Assembly: GCA_015654825.1 (NCBI GenBank)
Contig: JAATGE010000198.1
Location: 1-5,141 of the forward strand
Direction of reading: 5' to 3'
DNA from: Rhodospirillales bacterium
GTDB taxonomy: Bacteria; Pseudomonadota; Alphaproteobacteria; Acetobacterales; Acetobacteraceae
Length of the DNA stretch: 5,141 bases
Part shown: positions 1 to 5,141 of the stretch, one piece after another
Numbering within the stretch: position 1 is the first letter of the stretch
How the letters are laid out: every line of letters starts with the position of its first letter
Program-made: the position numbers and the translations under genes
The notes under the pieces: generated by a model
What the model saw: only the letters and a program-made list of their open reading frames with translations
What the model was told of the DNA's origin: nothing
Database searches by the model: none

Positions 1-12
1 CGTCGTGCGCAG

Positions 13-50
13 CACGCCTCCGGCGTGACGGGTCCAGGGCAGAGCCCTGG
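13..50. repeat. Two adjacent short hairpins
   Basis: CACGCC (13-18) pairs with GGCGTG (22-27) around TCC, and CCAGGGC (34-40) pairs with GCCCTGG (44-50) around AGA. Both stems are perfect. An alternative stem CGTGC/GCACG (4-8 and 12-16) overlaps the first. They may be a terminator for a gene left of the window, or a repeat family; the downstream run (CCTTATTTTCG) is only moderately T-rich. Confidence 0.45.
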
Positions 51-110
51 CCTTCCTGCCCTTATTTTCGCGCCCCGGACACGGCCGCAGGAGTCAAGAT
101 TTCCGGCGGT

Positions 111-119
111 TGGTATAAA
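111..119 (+). promoter_or_regulatory. Candidate extended -10 promoter element
   Basis: TGGTATAAA fits an extended -10 (TG, one base, TATAAA). The -35 region is poor (GAGTCA at 91-96, 17-base spacer). A transcript would start near 126 and run through the palindrome toward the 3' end of the MFS gene. No gene follows on this strand, so function is doubtful. Confidence 0.18.
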
Positions 120-130
120 GCTATCACGCG

Positions 131-216
131 CTAGAGCATTATCAGCCTGACTGGAATCGCGGGCGCGCAAGCGACCTAGCGGGCTGATAAAAATGCTCGC
201 CAAAACAAATAGCTAG
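131..216. repeat. Dispersed-type intergenic palindrome bounded by CTAG
   Basis: GAGCATTATCAGCC (134-147) is complementary to the segment at 182-198 (GGCTGATAAAAATGCTC), apart from three extra As. The element is flanked by CTAG at 131-134 and 213-216. On the minus strand it reads CTAGC, TTTGTTTTGGCG, the stem, and then ATGCTCTAG. This architecture resembles repeated palindromes I recall from alphaproteobacterial intergenic regions. Membership in a repeat family is inferred; only one copy is visible here. Confidence 0.45.
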
Positions 217-217
217 A

Positions 218-262
218 GCGGCCTCATGAAGGCTGGGCTGTTGCCCGTCAGGGTGGGGCCGC
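218..262 (-). terminator. Likely intrinsic terminator of the regulator-MFS operon
   Basis: One base after the MFS stop codon, on the minus strand, a hairpin pairs GCGGCCCCAC (262-253) with ATGAGGCCGC (227-218): ten pairs, two of them G-T. Inside it, GGGC (235-238) can pair with GCCC (243-246). A T-rich stretch follows (TCTAGCTATTTGTTTTGG, 217-200). The position right behind the last gene of the operon fits termination, but the loop is long and the T-run is interrupted. Confidence 0.42.
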
Positions 263-263
263 A

Positions 264-1520
264 CTAGATGGGCGCCGCCATGGCGGCCAATGGTCGCCGT
301 CGCGCCAGGCGGTAGAGGTGGATTGCCGGCCAGAACCCAAGCAACGAAACAACCTCCAGCGAAAATCGCAAACTCTGGCCGCCATAATACCGGACTGAAA
401 AATCGCTGATAGCGCCGACAAGAAGCGGCCCACCCGCCTGACCCAGCAGCGTGTTCGCCACGCCGAACACGGCGGCGACCGTTGCGCGCGTGCGCCGGTC
501 CGCCAGCCCCTGCACGATGGCATAGATCGGCCCCATGCAGACCGCGCCCGTAATGACGGATGCTGTCATACAGGTCAGCGAAACCGCCAGGCTGTCGGTG
601 ACAAACGCCAAAGTCAGTAGCGGCGCGCTCGCCAGCGTAGTCCAGAAACCCAGCCAAAGTCCCGCCCGCGGGTCACGCGCATACAGGTTGCTGGCAACCG
701 CGCCGCCGGCCAGCGCGCCCACCGCCGAGCCGAAGCCCTTGACACCGGCCAGCCAGAAACCGGCTTCCGCCGGCCCCATGCCATAGCTACGGTAAAAGAA
801 CGAAGGCAGCCACGCCGCCGTTACCCACCCCAGAATGGACGCGGACGCCACCGTCATCGTCGCATCGAAAAAAACCTTCTGGCGCACGAGGGGGATCCAC
901 TCGGTAAGCCAGGCGTTTCCGGCGCGCCGCGCAGGTTCCTCAGGCGATCTGGTCTCCTGAGGTTCCTCCATCGTGCGCCAGACCACCAATCCCAGGATCA
1001 ATCCAGGAATGCCGATCCAGATCAGCGCCGCTCGCCAGCCCAGCGTTTGCGCAATGACACCGGCCCCGGCGAAACCGAGCATCGTACCCAGGTAGCTGCC
1101 CGAGAGCAGAATCGCGAATACCCCTGGCCGCCGCGCTTGCGAATAACGCGCGGCGGCCAGGGATTGCGACACGGGGCTCGCCGCCGCGTCGGCGAAGCCC
1201 ACGCACGCACGCGCTGCCGCGAGCTGAAAAAAACTGCCGGAAAGCCCTGAGAGCGACGTGAAACCGCTCCACAACAAAATGCAGACCGACAGAATCATCT
1301 TTCGCCCGTAACGGTCGGCGAGGCGCGCCAGTGGAATGGCTGCGGCAGCGTTCAGCACCGCGAACGCCGGCCCGGCGAGCAGCCCAATCTGCGTGTCGCT
1401 CAGCGACATCGTGCCCTTGATGCTGTCGAGCACGATGGAAAAACCCATCCTGTCGATGTTGTGCACGCAGACCACACACACCAGCAGAACCAGCAGATAG
1501 GTCGGCGGCCTAGCTGTCAT
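264..1520 (-). CDS. Spinster-like MFS transporter
   Basis: The product is a 418-residue inner-membrane secondary transporter of the major facilitator superfamily. About twelve hydrophobic segments are visible: roughly 7-24, 43-63, 73-93, 97-118, 134-156, 162-181, 217-240, 252-275, 286-306, 310-335, 345-369 and 385-405. A charged central loop lies at about 183-212. The TM2-TM3 loop carries MFS motif A (PLARLADRYGRKM, 63-75). The NIDR of TM1 (21-24), the LSDTQIGLLAG stretch (40-50) and the ARACVGFADAAASP segment of TM4 (103-116) resemble bacterial Spinster-type MFS proteins, and the length is usual for them. I chose the ATG at 1518-1520 because TM1 begins a few residues later; the frame stays open upstream only as a shadow of the regulator gene. 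An AGAG lies 6 bases before the ATG as a weak ribosome site. The start sits inside the end of the regulator gene (11-base overlap), which suggests coupled translation. Substrate and direction of transport cannot be read; the regulator suggests a small molecule sensed by the cell. The fold assignment is firm and the subfamily fairly so. Confidence 0.93.
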   Translation of the reverse strand: MTARPPTYLLVLLVCVVCVHNIDRMGFSIVLDSIKGTMSLSDTQIGLLAGPAFAVLNAAAAIPLARLADRYGRKMILSVCILLWSGFTSLSGLSGSFFQLAAARACVGFADAAASPVSQSLAAARYSQARRPGVFAILLSGSYLGTMLGFAGAGVIAQTLGWRAALIWIGIPGLILGLVVWRTMEEPQETRSPEEPARRAGNAWLTEWIPLVRQKVFFDATMTVASASILGWVTAAWLPSFFYRSYGMGPAEAGFWLAGVKGFGSAVGALAGGAVASNLYARDPRAGLWLGFWTTLASAPLLTLAFVTDSLAVSLTCMTASVITGAVCMGPIYAIVQGLADRRTRATVAAVFGVANTLLGQAGGPLLVGAISDFSVRYYGGQSLRFSLEVVSLLGFWPAIHLYRLARRRPLAAMAAPI

Positions 1521-4086
1521 CCAGCGCTCTGCCTTGAATGCCGGCCGATGTTTCGCGCACTGCGATCGCCCAGGCATCCGTTTCAGTGAGCAGCGCGCCG
1601 TCCCGCGCCAGCAGCGCCGCTTCCTCCGGGGCCAGGGCACGGTGCAATATCGCCGCCAACCGCACGGCCGCGATCTGCTCCACCGGCTGGCGCGGCCAAC
1701 CACGGTCCTCGTAGGCACGGTCGGCAAAACCCGCGAGCATCGCGGCGTCATCGACCCGGCCCGTCATGGCACAGCGCAGGGCAAGATGTTCGATCAGCAT
1801 GAACAGGGGCTTGTGGCCCGGCAGCAGCGGCGCCGCCTCGAGGGCGGCCTCAATCGATGCGCCGAACTCGCCCGCGCGAACCTGCGCCGCCACCAGGTTC
1901 AGCAACACGGCGCCGAGAAGACCCATATGTGGCGTGACCCGCACCTGGGCCGCCAGCGCGCTTGCCTCGGCGATGGCGGTCCCGACATTGTCATCGCAGA
2001 GCGCCACTTCCACCATGTTGAGGCGCGCCGCCAACGCCGAGCGCGTGGCGCCGATTGCCCCGAAAATGCGTACCGCCTGGCGCCCGGCCCGGCGCGCCTC
2101 GCGATAGTTGCCGCGATGCATTTGCAGCATCAAATCCAGATCGAGCGCGCCCGCGAGCCAACGTTGCGAGCCGCTGCCGTCGATCAGCCGGCGCGCTTCG
2201 GCCGCTGCCTGTTCCGCAGCATCGATATCGCCAAGCAATATCAGCGAAAACGCCAGGCTCAGCAGCACCGGGGCCAGACGCTCGGGATCGGCGAGCTGCC
2301 GGTAAAGCCTTGCCGCGCCCTCGAACGCGGCGCGCGCGATGTCGGACTTGTTATCACAGTGCATCATGCCCAGGCCATGCCGCAATTGCGCCTCTACCAG
2401 CGCCGGCGTGGCGGGCCCGATTTCCGCCAGCGCCGCCTCGATCCACCGCGCTCCCTCCACGCGCAGCGACAATTCCCGCCACAACCGCCACGAGACCGCA
2501 GCGATCGCAATTCCGATCTGCGTGTTGCCACGTTTCCCGACCGCCCAATCCAATGCCCCGCGCAGATCGGCAATCAGGGAACCGTAACGGCCTAGCCAGA
2601 CCTCGCTGCTGCTGGTATCCCAGGCGCGTTCCGCCTCAATCAGAGTGCGTAATAAATATGTCGCCTGCCGCAAGCGCACCGCGCCTTCCTCGCCGGCGGA
2701 CCGCAATTTCTCCAGCGCAAAGGCCCGCGTCGTTTCCAGCAGCCGATAGCTCGGCGGCCGCCCGTCGGCCGCAAACGCCACCATGGATTTTTGCACCACG
2801 GTCGCCAGGTAGGTGAACACGCTGTCCTCGGGCAACGTGTCGTCGCACACCACCTTCTCCGCCATGCCGAGGGTGAATGCATGCGCAAAAACCGCGACGC
2901 GCCGCAGCACCTTTTGTTCCGTCGGCGACAGCAGGTCGTGGCTCCAGGCCAGCGTGGCGCGCAGATCGTGGTGGCGCGCGGGGGCTGTCACCCGCGTGTG
3001 CGGCCAGGCCATCGGCGCGGCATCGAGCTTTGCCGCCAATACCTCCAGCCCCAGCACGCTGGCCCAGCCCGCGGCAATCTCCAAGGCCAGCGGCAACCCG
3101 TCCAGGCCGCGGCAAATGTGCACGGCGGTCCGCACCTGATCGTCGCCCACGACGAATTTCGGATCGAGCGCCACGATCCGGTCGATAAAAAGCTGAAACG
3201 CCGGCGACCGGCGCGCGAGCCTTAGCGAGCCGACATCCGGGTTCGGCAAGGCGAGCGGCGGAATGTCGAAAACATTCTCGCCGGCGCAAGACAGTTTTTG
3301 CCGGCTGGTCGCCACGATGGCGAGGTCAGGGGCCGCCACGAACAGCGCCTCGGCGAGCCGTGCCGCCGCGGGCAGCAGGTGCTCGCAATTATCCAGCACC
3401 AGCAATGCACGTTTGGGTTGCAGCCGGGCCAGCAGGTCGGCCATCGGCGGGGTGCCGAAACTGCCTTCGATATTCAGCGCGGCCTTGACCGCATCGGCAA
3501 GTGTCGCCTCGCCGCGCTGGGCGGCGAGTTCGACGAACCACACGCCGTCGGGAAATTTTTCACCGGCGACGGTCGCCAGCGCCTGGGCAAGGCTGGTCTT
3601 GCCGACCCCGCCGGGGCCGGTCAACGTCACGAAGCGGCTTCGCTCCAGCAACTGCAACGCATCGCGCAACAGCGTGTCCCGGCCGACCAGTCCGGTGGCG
3701 CGCGGCTTTTCCCGGCGCGGCGCGGCACCGCGCGGCTCCGCTTCGATTGCTGCGCGGCCATGGCGGCCGGGCCGGGTTCGCAGTGACGCCGACGCGCGCG
3801 CCTGGCCCGCAAAGCTGTAACCGACGCCCCGCTTGGTGATGACGGCATGGTCGCCGACCAGCTTGCGAAGTGCCACGATCTGCACCTGCAACGCGTTGTC
3901 GGAGACCGCGGACCGGCCCCATACACGGCGCACGAGCTCCGCCTTCGGCACCAGTGCGCCCGGGCTTTCCATCAGCACCAGCAACAGACGCAGGCCGATG
4001 GCGCTGACCGGAACCGGGGTGCCGTCGGCATAGAGCCGCCCCTCCGCGCGGTCGATCGTGAAGCGGTCGAAGGCCAGAAACGCCAT
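1510..4086 (-). CDS. Winged-helix transcriptional regulator with STAND-type ATPase and TPR-like C-terminus
   Basis: The product is an 858-residue cytoplasmic one-component regulator. Residues 1-95 form an OmpR/PhoB-type winged helix (Trans_reg_C): the recognition helix lies near DNALQVQIVALRKLVG (63-78) and the wing at ITKRGVGYSF (83-92). An Arg/Ala-rich linker (96-130) follows. Next is a P-loop ATPase of the STAND/AP-ATPase kind, with Walker A GPGGVGKTS (157-165), Walker B ALLVLDNCEHLL (227-238), ATSR (259-262) and GLPLALE (330-336). A winged-helix-like part contains WSHDLLSPTEQKVLRR (381-396), then YRLLETTRAFALEKL (447-461). Residues about 520-850 are Ala/Leu-rich helical pairs resembling TPRs, the usual ligand- or partner-sensing part. 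There is no receiver domain and no C-terminal LuxR helix-turn-helix. In the family, ATP binding and ligand-driven assembly switch the DNA-binding head; that role here is inferred. The start at 4084-4086 has an AGGG 10 bases upstream and places the winged helix at the N-terminus as in relatives. A further in-frame ATG at 4168-4170 would add 28 residues without domain content. It lies first in an operon with the MFS gene. The inducer is unknown. Confidence 0.93.
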   Translation of the reverse strand: MAFLAFDRFTIDRAEGRLYADGTPVPVSAIGLRLLLVLMESPGALVPKAELVRRVWGRSAVSDNALQVQIVALRKLVGDHAVITKRGVGYSFAGQARASASLRTRPGRHGRAAIEAEPRGAAPRREKPRATGLVGRDTLLRDALQLLERSRFVTLTGPGGVGKTSLAQALATVAGEKFPDGVWFVELAAQRGEATLADAVKAALNIEGSFGTPPMADLLARLQPKRALLVLDNCEHLLPAAARLAEALFVAAPDLAIVATSRQKLSCAGENVFDIPPLALPNPDVGSLRLARRSPAFQLFIDRIVALDPKFVVGDDQVRTAVHICRGLDGLPLALEIAAGWASVLGLEVLAAKLDAAPMAWPHTRVTAPARHHDLRATLAWSHDLLSPTEQKVLRRVAVFAHAFTLGMAEKVVCDDTLPEDSVFTYLATVVQKSMVAFAADGRPPSYRLLETTRAFALEKLRSAGEEGAVRLRQATYLLRTLIEAERAWDTSSSEVWLGRYGSLIADLRGALDWAVGKRGNTQIGIAIAAVSWRLWRELSLRVEGARWIEAALAEIGPATPALVEAQLRHGLGMMHCDNKSDIARAAFEGAARLYRQLADPERLAPVLLSLAFSLILLGDIDAAEQAAAEARRLIDGSGSQRWLAGALDLDLMLQMHRGNYREARRAGRQAVRIFGAIGATRSALAARLNMVEVALCDDNVGTAIAEASALAAQVRVTPHMGLLGAVLLNLVAAQVRAGEFGASIEAALEAAPLLPGHKPLFMLIEHLALRCAMTGRVDDAAMLAGFADRAYEDRGWPRQPVEQIAAVRLAAILHRALAPEEAALLARDGALLTETDAWAIAVRETSAGIQGRALDDS

Positions 4087-4096
4087 CGTGGAATAG

Positions 4097-4100
4097 CCCT
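4097..4100 (-). promoter_or_regulatory. Ribosome binding site deciding the regulator start
   Basis: On the minus strand an AGGG lies 10 bases before the ATG at 4086. The more upstream in-frame ATG at 4170 has only a poor GTGGGC-like stretch before it. This supports the shorter, 858-residue reading of the regulator. Confidence 0.5.
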
Positions 4101-4101
4101 G

Positions 4102-4133
4102 CTGAAGCGGCGCTAGCTTAGCCCATAATTTAG
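4102..4133. promoter_or_regulatory. AT-rich candidate promoter box near the regulator gene
   Basis: CATAATTTAG (4124-4133) stands out in a GC-rich stretch 38 bases upstream of the regulator ATG. On the minus strand it reads CTAAATTATG, with TAAATT matching a -10 at 4 of 6 positions but no good -35. On the plus strand CATAAT matches a -10 at 5 of 6, with CTGAAG (4102-4107) as a poor -35 at 16 bases. Direction is unresolved. Confidence 0.22.
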
Positions 4134-4273
4134 GAATCTGAGTCAGCGCACAGCCGCGCCCGGCGTGCAATGCTTATGCCCACGGTAGCCCGCCTCGCCG
4201 AGGCGCAGCGCGGGCCCGTTCGGGGAGCACGGTGCTGTCAGCAAGGGAGCGACACGCCATGCCTGGTCCGGTT

Positions 4274-4309
4274 GCCACCGCGGCACCGGCCGGCACGGCG
4301 CGCGGTGGC
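4274..4309. repeat. Perfect 9-base inverted repeat
   Basis: GCCACCGCG (4274-4282) is exactly complementary to CGCGGTGGC (4301-4309) across an 18-base loop that itself contains the palindrome CCGGCCGG (4286-4293). It lies between the two divergent genes. It could be a regulator binding site or an RNA hairpin. No T-run follows on either strand, so it is not an ordinary intrinsic terminator. Confidence 0.5.
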
Positions 4310-4330
4310 GCGGATATCTGCCGCGACCGC

Positions 4331-4358
4331 GTAACAATCATGTCGGCGCGAATTTAGT
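4331..4358 (+). promoter_or_regulatory. Candidate sigma70-type promoter of the repeat-protein gene
   Basis: GTAACA (4331-4336) and TTTAGT (4353-4358), 16 bases apart, each match the -35 and -10 consensus at 4 of 6 positions. The start would fall near 4365 and give a leader of about 75 bases. This is a weak call by eye. Confidence 0.22.
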
Positions 4359-4426
4359 GAATGTCATGGCCTGCAACCAGAGATAGTGGAAGTGCCTGCG
4401 AAACTGCAAAAGCCCACAAAGCAAGC

Positions 4427-4432
4427 AAGGGA
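4427..4432 (+). promoter_or_regulatory. Ribosome binding site of the repeat-protein gene
   Basis: AAGGGA lies 7 bases before the ATG at 4440. It is a good Shine-Dalgarno sequence and fixes the start that gives a proper signal peptide. Confidence 0.7.
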
Positions 4433-4439
4433 TATATAA

Positions 4440-4823
4440 ATGCTTTCCGCAAGACTGATGAGTGCTGTGTTCGCCGGTAGCCTATCGGCGGTTGGTTCGG
4501 CCCACGCAGCGAGTGAGGCCGTGTTGTATTCCTTCGAGGGGGGCGCCGATGGGTCGTTGCCGGTTGCCGGATTGACCAAAGTGGCCGGCACGCTCTACGG
4601 CGCTACATTCGGCGCCGATAACGCTTTCAACAACAGTGGAACGGTGTTTGCGATAACACCCGCCGGGATCAAGACGACATTGTACAACTTTCCTGGGAAT
4701 CCTGTTGCGCCTTACTATGGCAACCTGGTTCACGCGCGCGGCAAGCTCTATGGGACCACCTATGCTGGCGGCTCCTGCAGCTCCCCCCTGGTGACAATGG
4801 TTGCGGCACCGTATTCTCGATGA
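4440..4823 (+). CDS. Exported TIGR03803/GloVer-type tandem-repeat protein, N-terminal part, ended early by a frameshift
   Basis: As read, this is a 127-residue protein. Residues 1-23 look like a Sec signal peptide: Arg5, a hydrophobic core from Leu6, and a signal peptidase I site AHA|AS after residue 23. The mature part holds repeats of the TIGR03803 (choice-of-anchor GloVer) kind: LYSF (29-32), LYGAT (52-56), SGTVFAITPAG (66-76), LYNF (81-84) and LYGTT (103-107). Such beta-rich repeats occur in exported or surface proteins of unknown function and may form a propeller-like fold (inference). AAGGGA at 4427-4432 with a 7-base spacer supports the start. From residue 117 on, the residues (LVTMVAAPYSR) no longer match the repeat, while the frame one base back carries the expected GDNGCGTVF. 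The break lies in a run of six Cs at 4783-4788. The gene is therefore one frameshifted gene (sequencing error, pseudogene or slippage site), not a real short protein. It diverges from the regulator-transporter operon. Confidence 0.82.
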   Translation: MLSARLMSAVFAGSLSAVGSAHAASEAVLYSFEGGADGSLPVAGLTKVAGTLYGATFGADNAFNNSGTVFAITPAGIKTTLYNFPGNPVAPYYGNLVHARGKLYGTTYAGGSCSSPLVTMVAAPYSR

Positions 4824-5141
4824 CGCTGGCAGGTGCAGTGACGACGTTGTACTCGTTTCAGGGCAGCACGGATGGAGCCGATGCCTGGGGCTTGGTTCAT
4901 TCAGGCAAGAATTTCTACGGCACCACGGCCATCGGCGGCATATCCAACGACGTTTGCGTGCCGGGCTGCGGCACGGTGTACCGGCTAACCGCCAAGGGCG
5001 TCCATACGGTGCTGTATTCCTTCAAGGGCAGCAGCGCGAGCGACGGAAGCAGCCCGAATTCCGGCCTGATAGATGTCGGTGGCACGCTTTACGGTACCAC
5101 CGCCCAGGGCGGTGTCGGAGCCGGAACGCTGTTCACGGTGA
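4524..5141 (+). repeat. Coding tandem repeats, about 51-58 residues per unit
   Basis: Four units share LY(S/N)F at 4524, 4680, 4847 and 5012, and (L/F)YG(A/T)T at 4593, 4746, 4913 and 5087. Spacing of LYSF is 156, 167 and 165 bases; that of LYGTT is 153, 167 and 174. Both 167-base steps span the C-run and become 168, a multiple of three, if one base is restored. The repetition is clear in protein and weak in DNA, so the units have diverged and are not a recent duplication. Confidence 0.75.
4820..5141 (+). CDS. Continuation of the GloVer-type repeat protein after the frameshift, cut by the window edge
   Basis: The frame beginning with codon GGT at 4790 runs open to the last base of the window and encodes perfect continuation of the repeats: GCGTVFSMTLAG, LYSF (4847-4858), FYGTT (4913-4927), GCGTVYRLTAKG, LYSF (5012-5023), LYGTT (5087-5101) and AGTLFTV at the edge. 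A gene caller would start it at the ATG at 4820-4822, which overlaps the stop of the upstream frame as ATGA. That Met falls inside a repeat motif (VFSMTLAG) and has no Shine-Dalgarno before it, so it is probably not a native start. The piece lacks a signal peptide of its own and would stay in the cytoplasm if made alone. I read it as the second part of the gene that begins at 4440. The 3' end, and any C-terminal anchor, lies beyond the window. Confidence 0.75.
   Translation, partial: MTLAGAVTTLYSFQGSTDGADAWGLVHSGKNFYGTTAIGGISNDVCVPGCGTVYRLTAKGVHTVLYSFKGSSASDGSSPNSGLIDVGGTLYGTTAQGGVGAGTLFTV

Larger units (their letters stand above)
4087..4439. other. Divergent intergenic region, no gene seen
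   Basis: These 353 bases separate the minus-strand regulator operon from the plus-strand repeat-protein gene and must hold promoters for both. The left end has an AT-rich box (CATAATTTAG, 4124-4133). The middle is very GC-rich and full of inverted repeats: CGCCTC/GAGGCG at 4191-4205, AGCAC-G-GTGCT at 4226-4236, and a 9-base stem at 4274-4309. The right end is A-rich and looks like a leader. The one open frame across it (minus strand, 4143-4337) has no recognisable content. The inverted repeats could be operators for the regulator, but nothing in the sequence proves it. Confidence 0.7.

Noticed and set aside
142..657. A 171-codon minus-strand frame across the MFS 3' end and the palindromes
   Set aside because: It overlaps the MFS gene in another frame, runs through non-coding hairpins and shows no domain.
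1521..1751. A longer MFS protein starting at 1751
   Set aside because: The extra 77 residues are Arg/Trp/Cys-rich, overlap the regulator gene in another frame, and precede a normal TM1; the ATG at 1520 is the sensible start.
1534..2595. A 353-codon open frame on the plus strand opposite the regulator
   Set aside because: It lies wholly antisense to a gene with clear domains; its protein is rich in Arg, His, Gln and Pro without motifs, as expected of a shadow frame in GC-rich DNA.
3263..3820. Long plus-strand frames opposite the ATPase region
   Set aside because: They are antisense to the Walker A and Walker B region of the regulator and have no motifs of their own.
4087..4170. A 28-residue N-terminal extension of the regulator from the ATG at 4170
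   Set aside because: The extension has no domain content and a poor ribosome site; relatives begin directly with the winged helix.
4143..4337. A 64-codon minus-strand frame in the divergent intergenic region
   Set aside because: It has no recognisable motif and very high Arg/Pro/Gly content, and it spans inverted repeats; it looks like chance.
4433..4438. TATATA as a -10 promoter box
   Set aside because: It sits between the Shine-Dalgarno AAGGGA and the ATG, so a start there would remove the ribosome site; an AT-rich spacer is the simpler reading.
4524..5141. The regular repeats as a CRISPR array or DNA satellite
   Set aside because: Repetition is at protein level with diverged codons and unequal spacing; there are no identical direct repeats with unique spacers.

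Overview
The window is GC-rich and densely coded and looks like a bacterial chromosome, probably from an alphaproteobacterium. Two non-coding signals suggest this. One is a palindromic element at 131-216; on the minus strand it runs from a TTTGTTTTGGCG-type end to an ATGCTCTAG end, a layout I recall from dispersed intergenic repeats of Rhizobiales and related groups. The other is a CCAGGGC/GCCCTGG hairpin at 34-50 of a kind I associate with Acetobacteraceae-like genomes. Both are recollections of pattern, not searches, so family-level placement is tentative.

Layout. Positions 1-263 hold no gene, but they are full of hairpins: a small cluster at 4-50, the dispersed-type palindrome at 131-216, and a likely terminator hairpin at 218-262. 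Positions 264-4086 hold a two-gene minus-strand operon. The first gene (1510-4086) encodes an 858-residue one-component regulator: an OmpR/PhoB-type winged helix at the N-terminus, a STAND-type P-loop ATPase in the middle, and a TPR-like helical C-terminus. The second (264-1520) encodes a 418-residue Spinster-like MFS transporter. Its ATG lies inside the end of the regulator gene (11-base overlap, motif ATGACAGCTAG), so the two are probably translationally coupled. Positions 4087-4439 are a 353-base divergent intergenic region with candidate promoters and a strong inverted repeat. From 4440 to the right edge, on the plus strand, runs a gene for an exported protein made of about 50-58-residue repeats of the TIGR03803 / GloVer type (LYSF...LYGTT...GTVF).

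How the parts may work together. A regulator whose C-terminus can sense a ligand, coupled to a transporter, suggests a sense-and-transport module. The ligand and substrate cannot be read from the sequence. Whether the regulator also controls the divergent repeat-protein gene through the shared intergenic region is open.

The most notable point is a break in the repeat-protein gene. Its reading frame shifts at a run of six Cs (4783-4788). One extra C, or a -1 slip on the run, restores a continuous protein with well-formed repeats to the window edge. This could be a sequencing error, a recent pseudogene, or a homopolymer-based on/off switch. I see no CRISPR array, tRNA, rRNA, transposase or clear novel defence system here.
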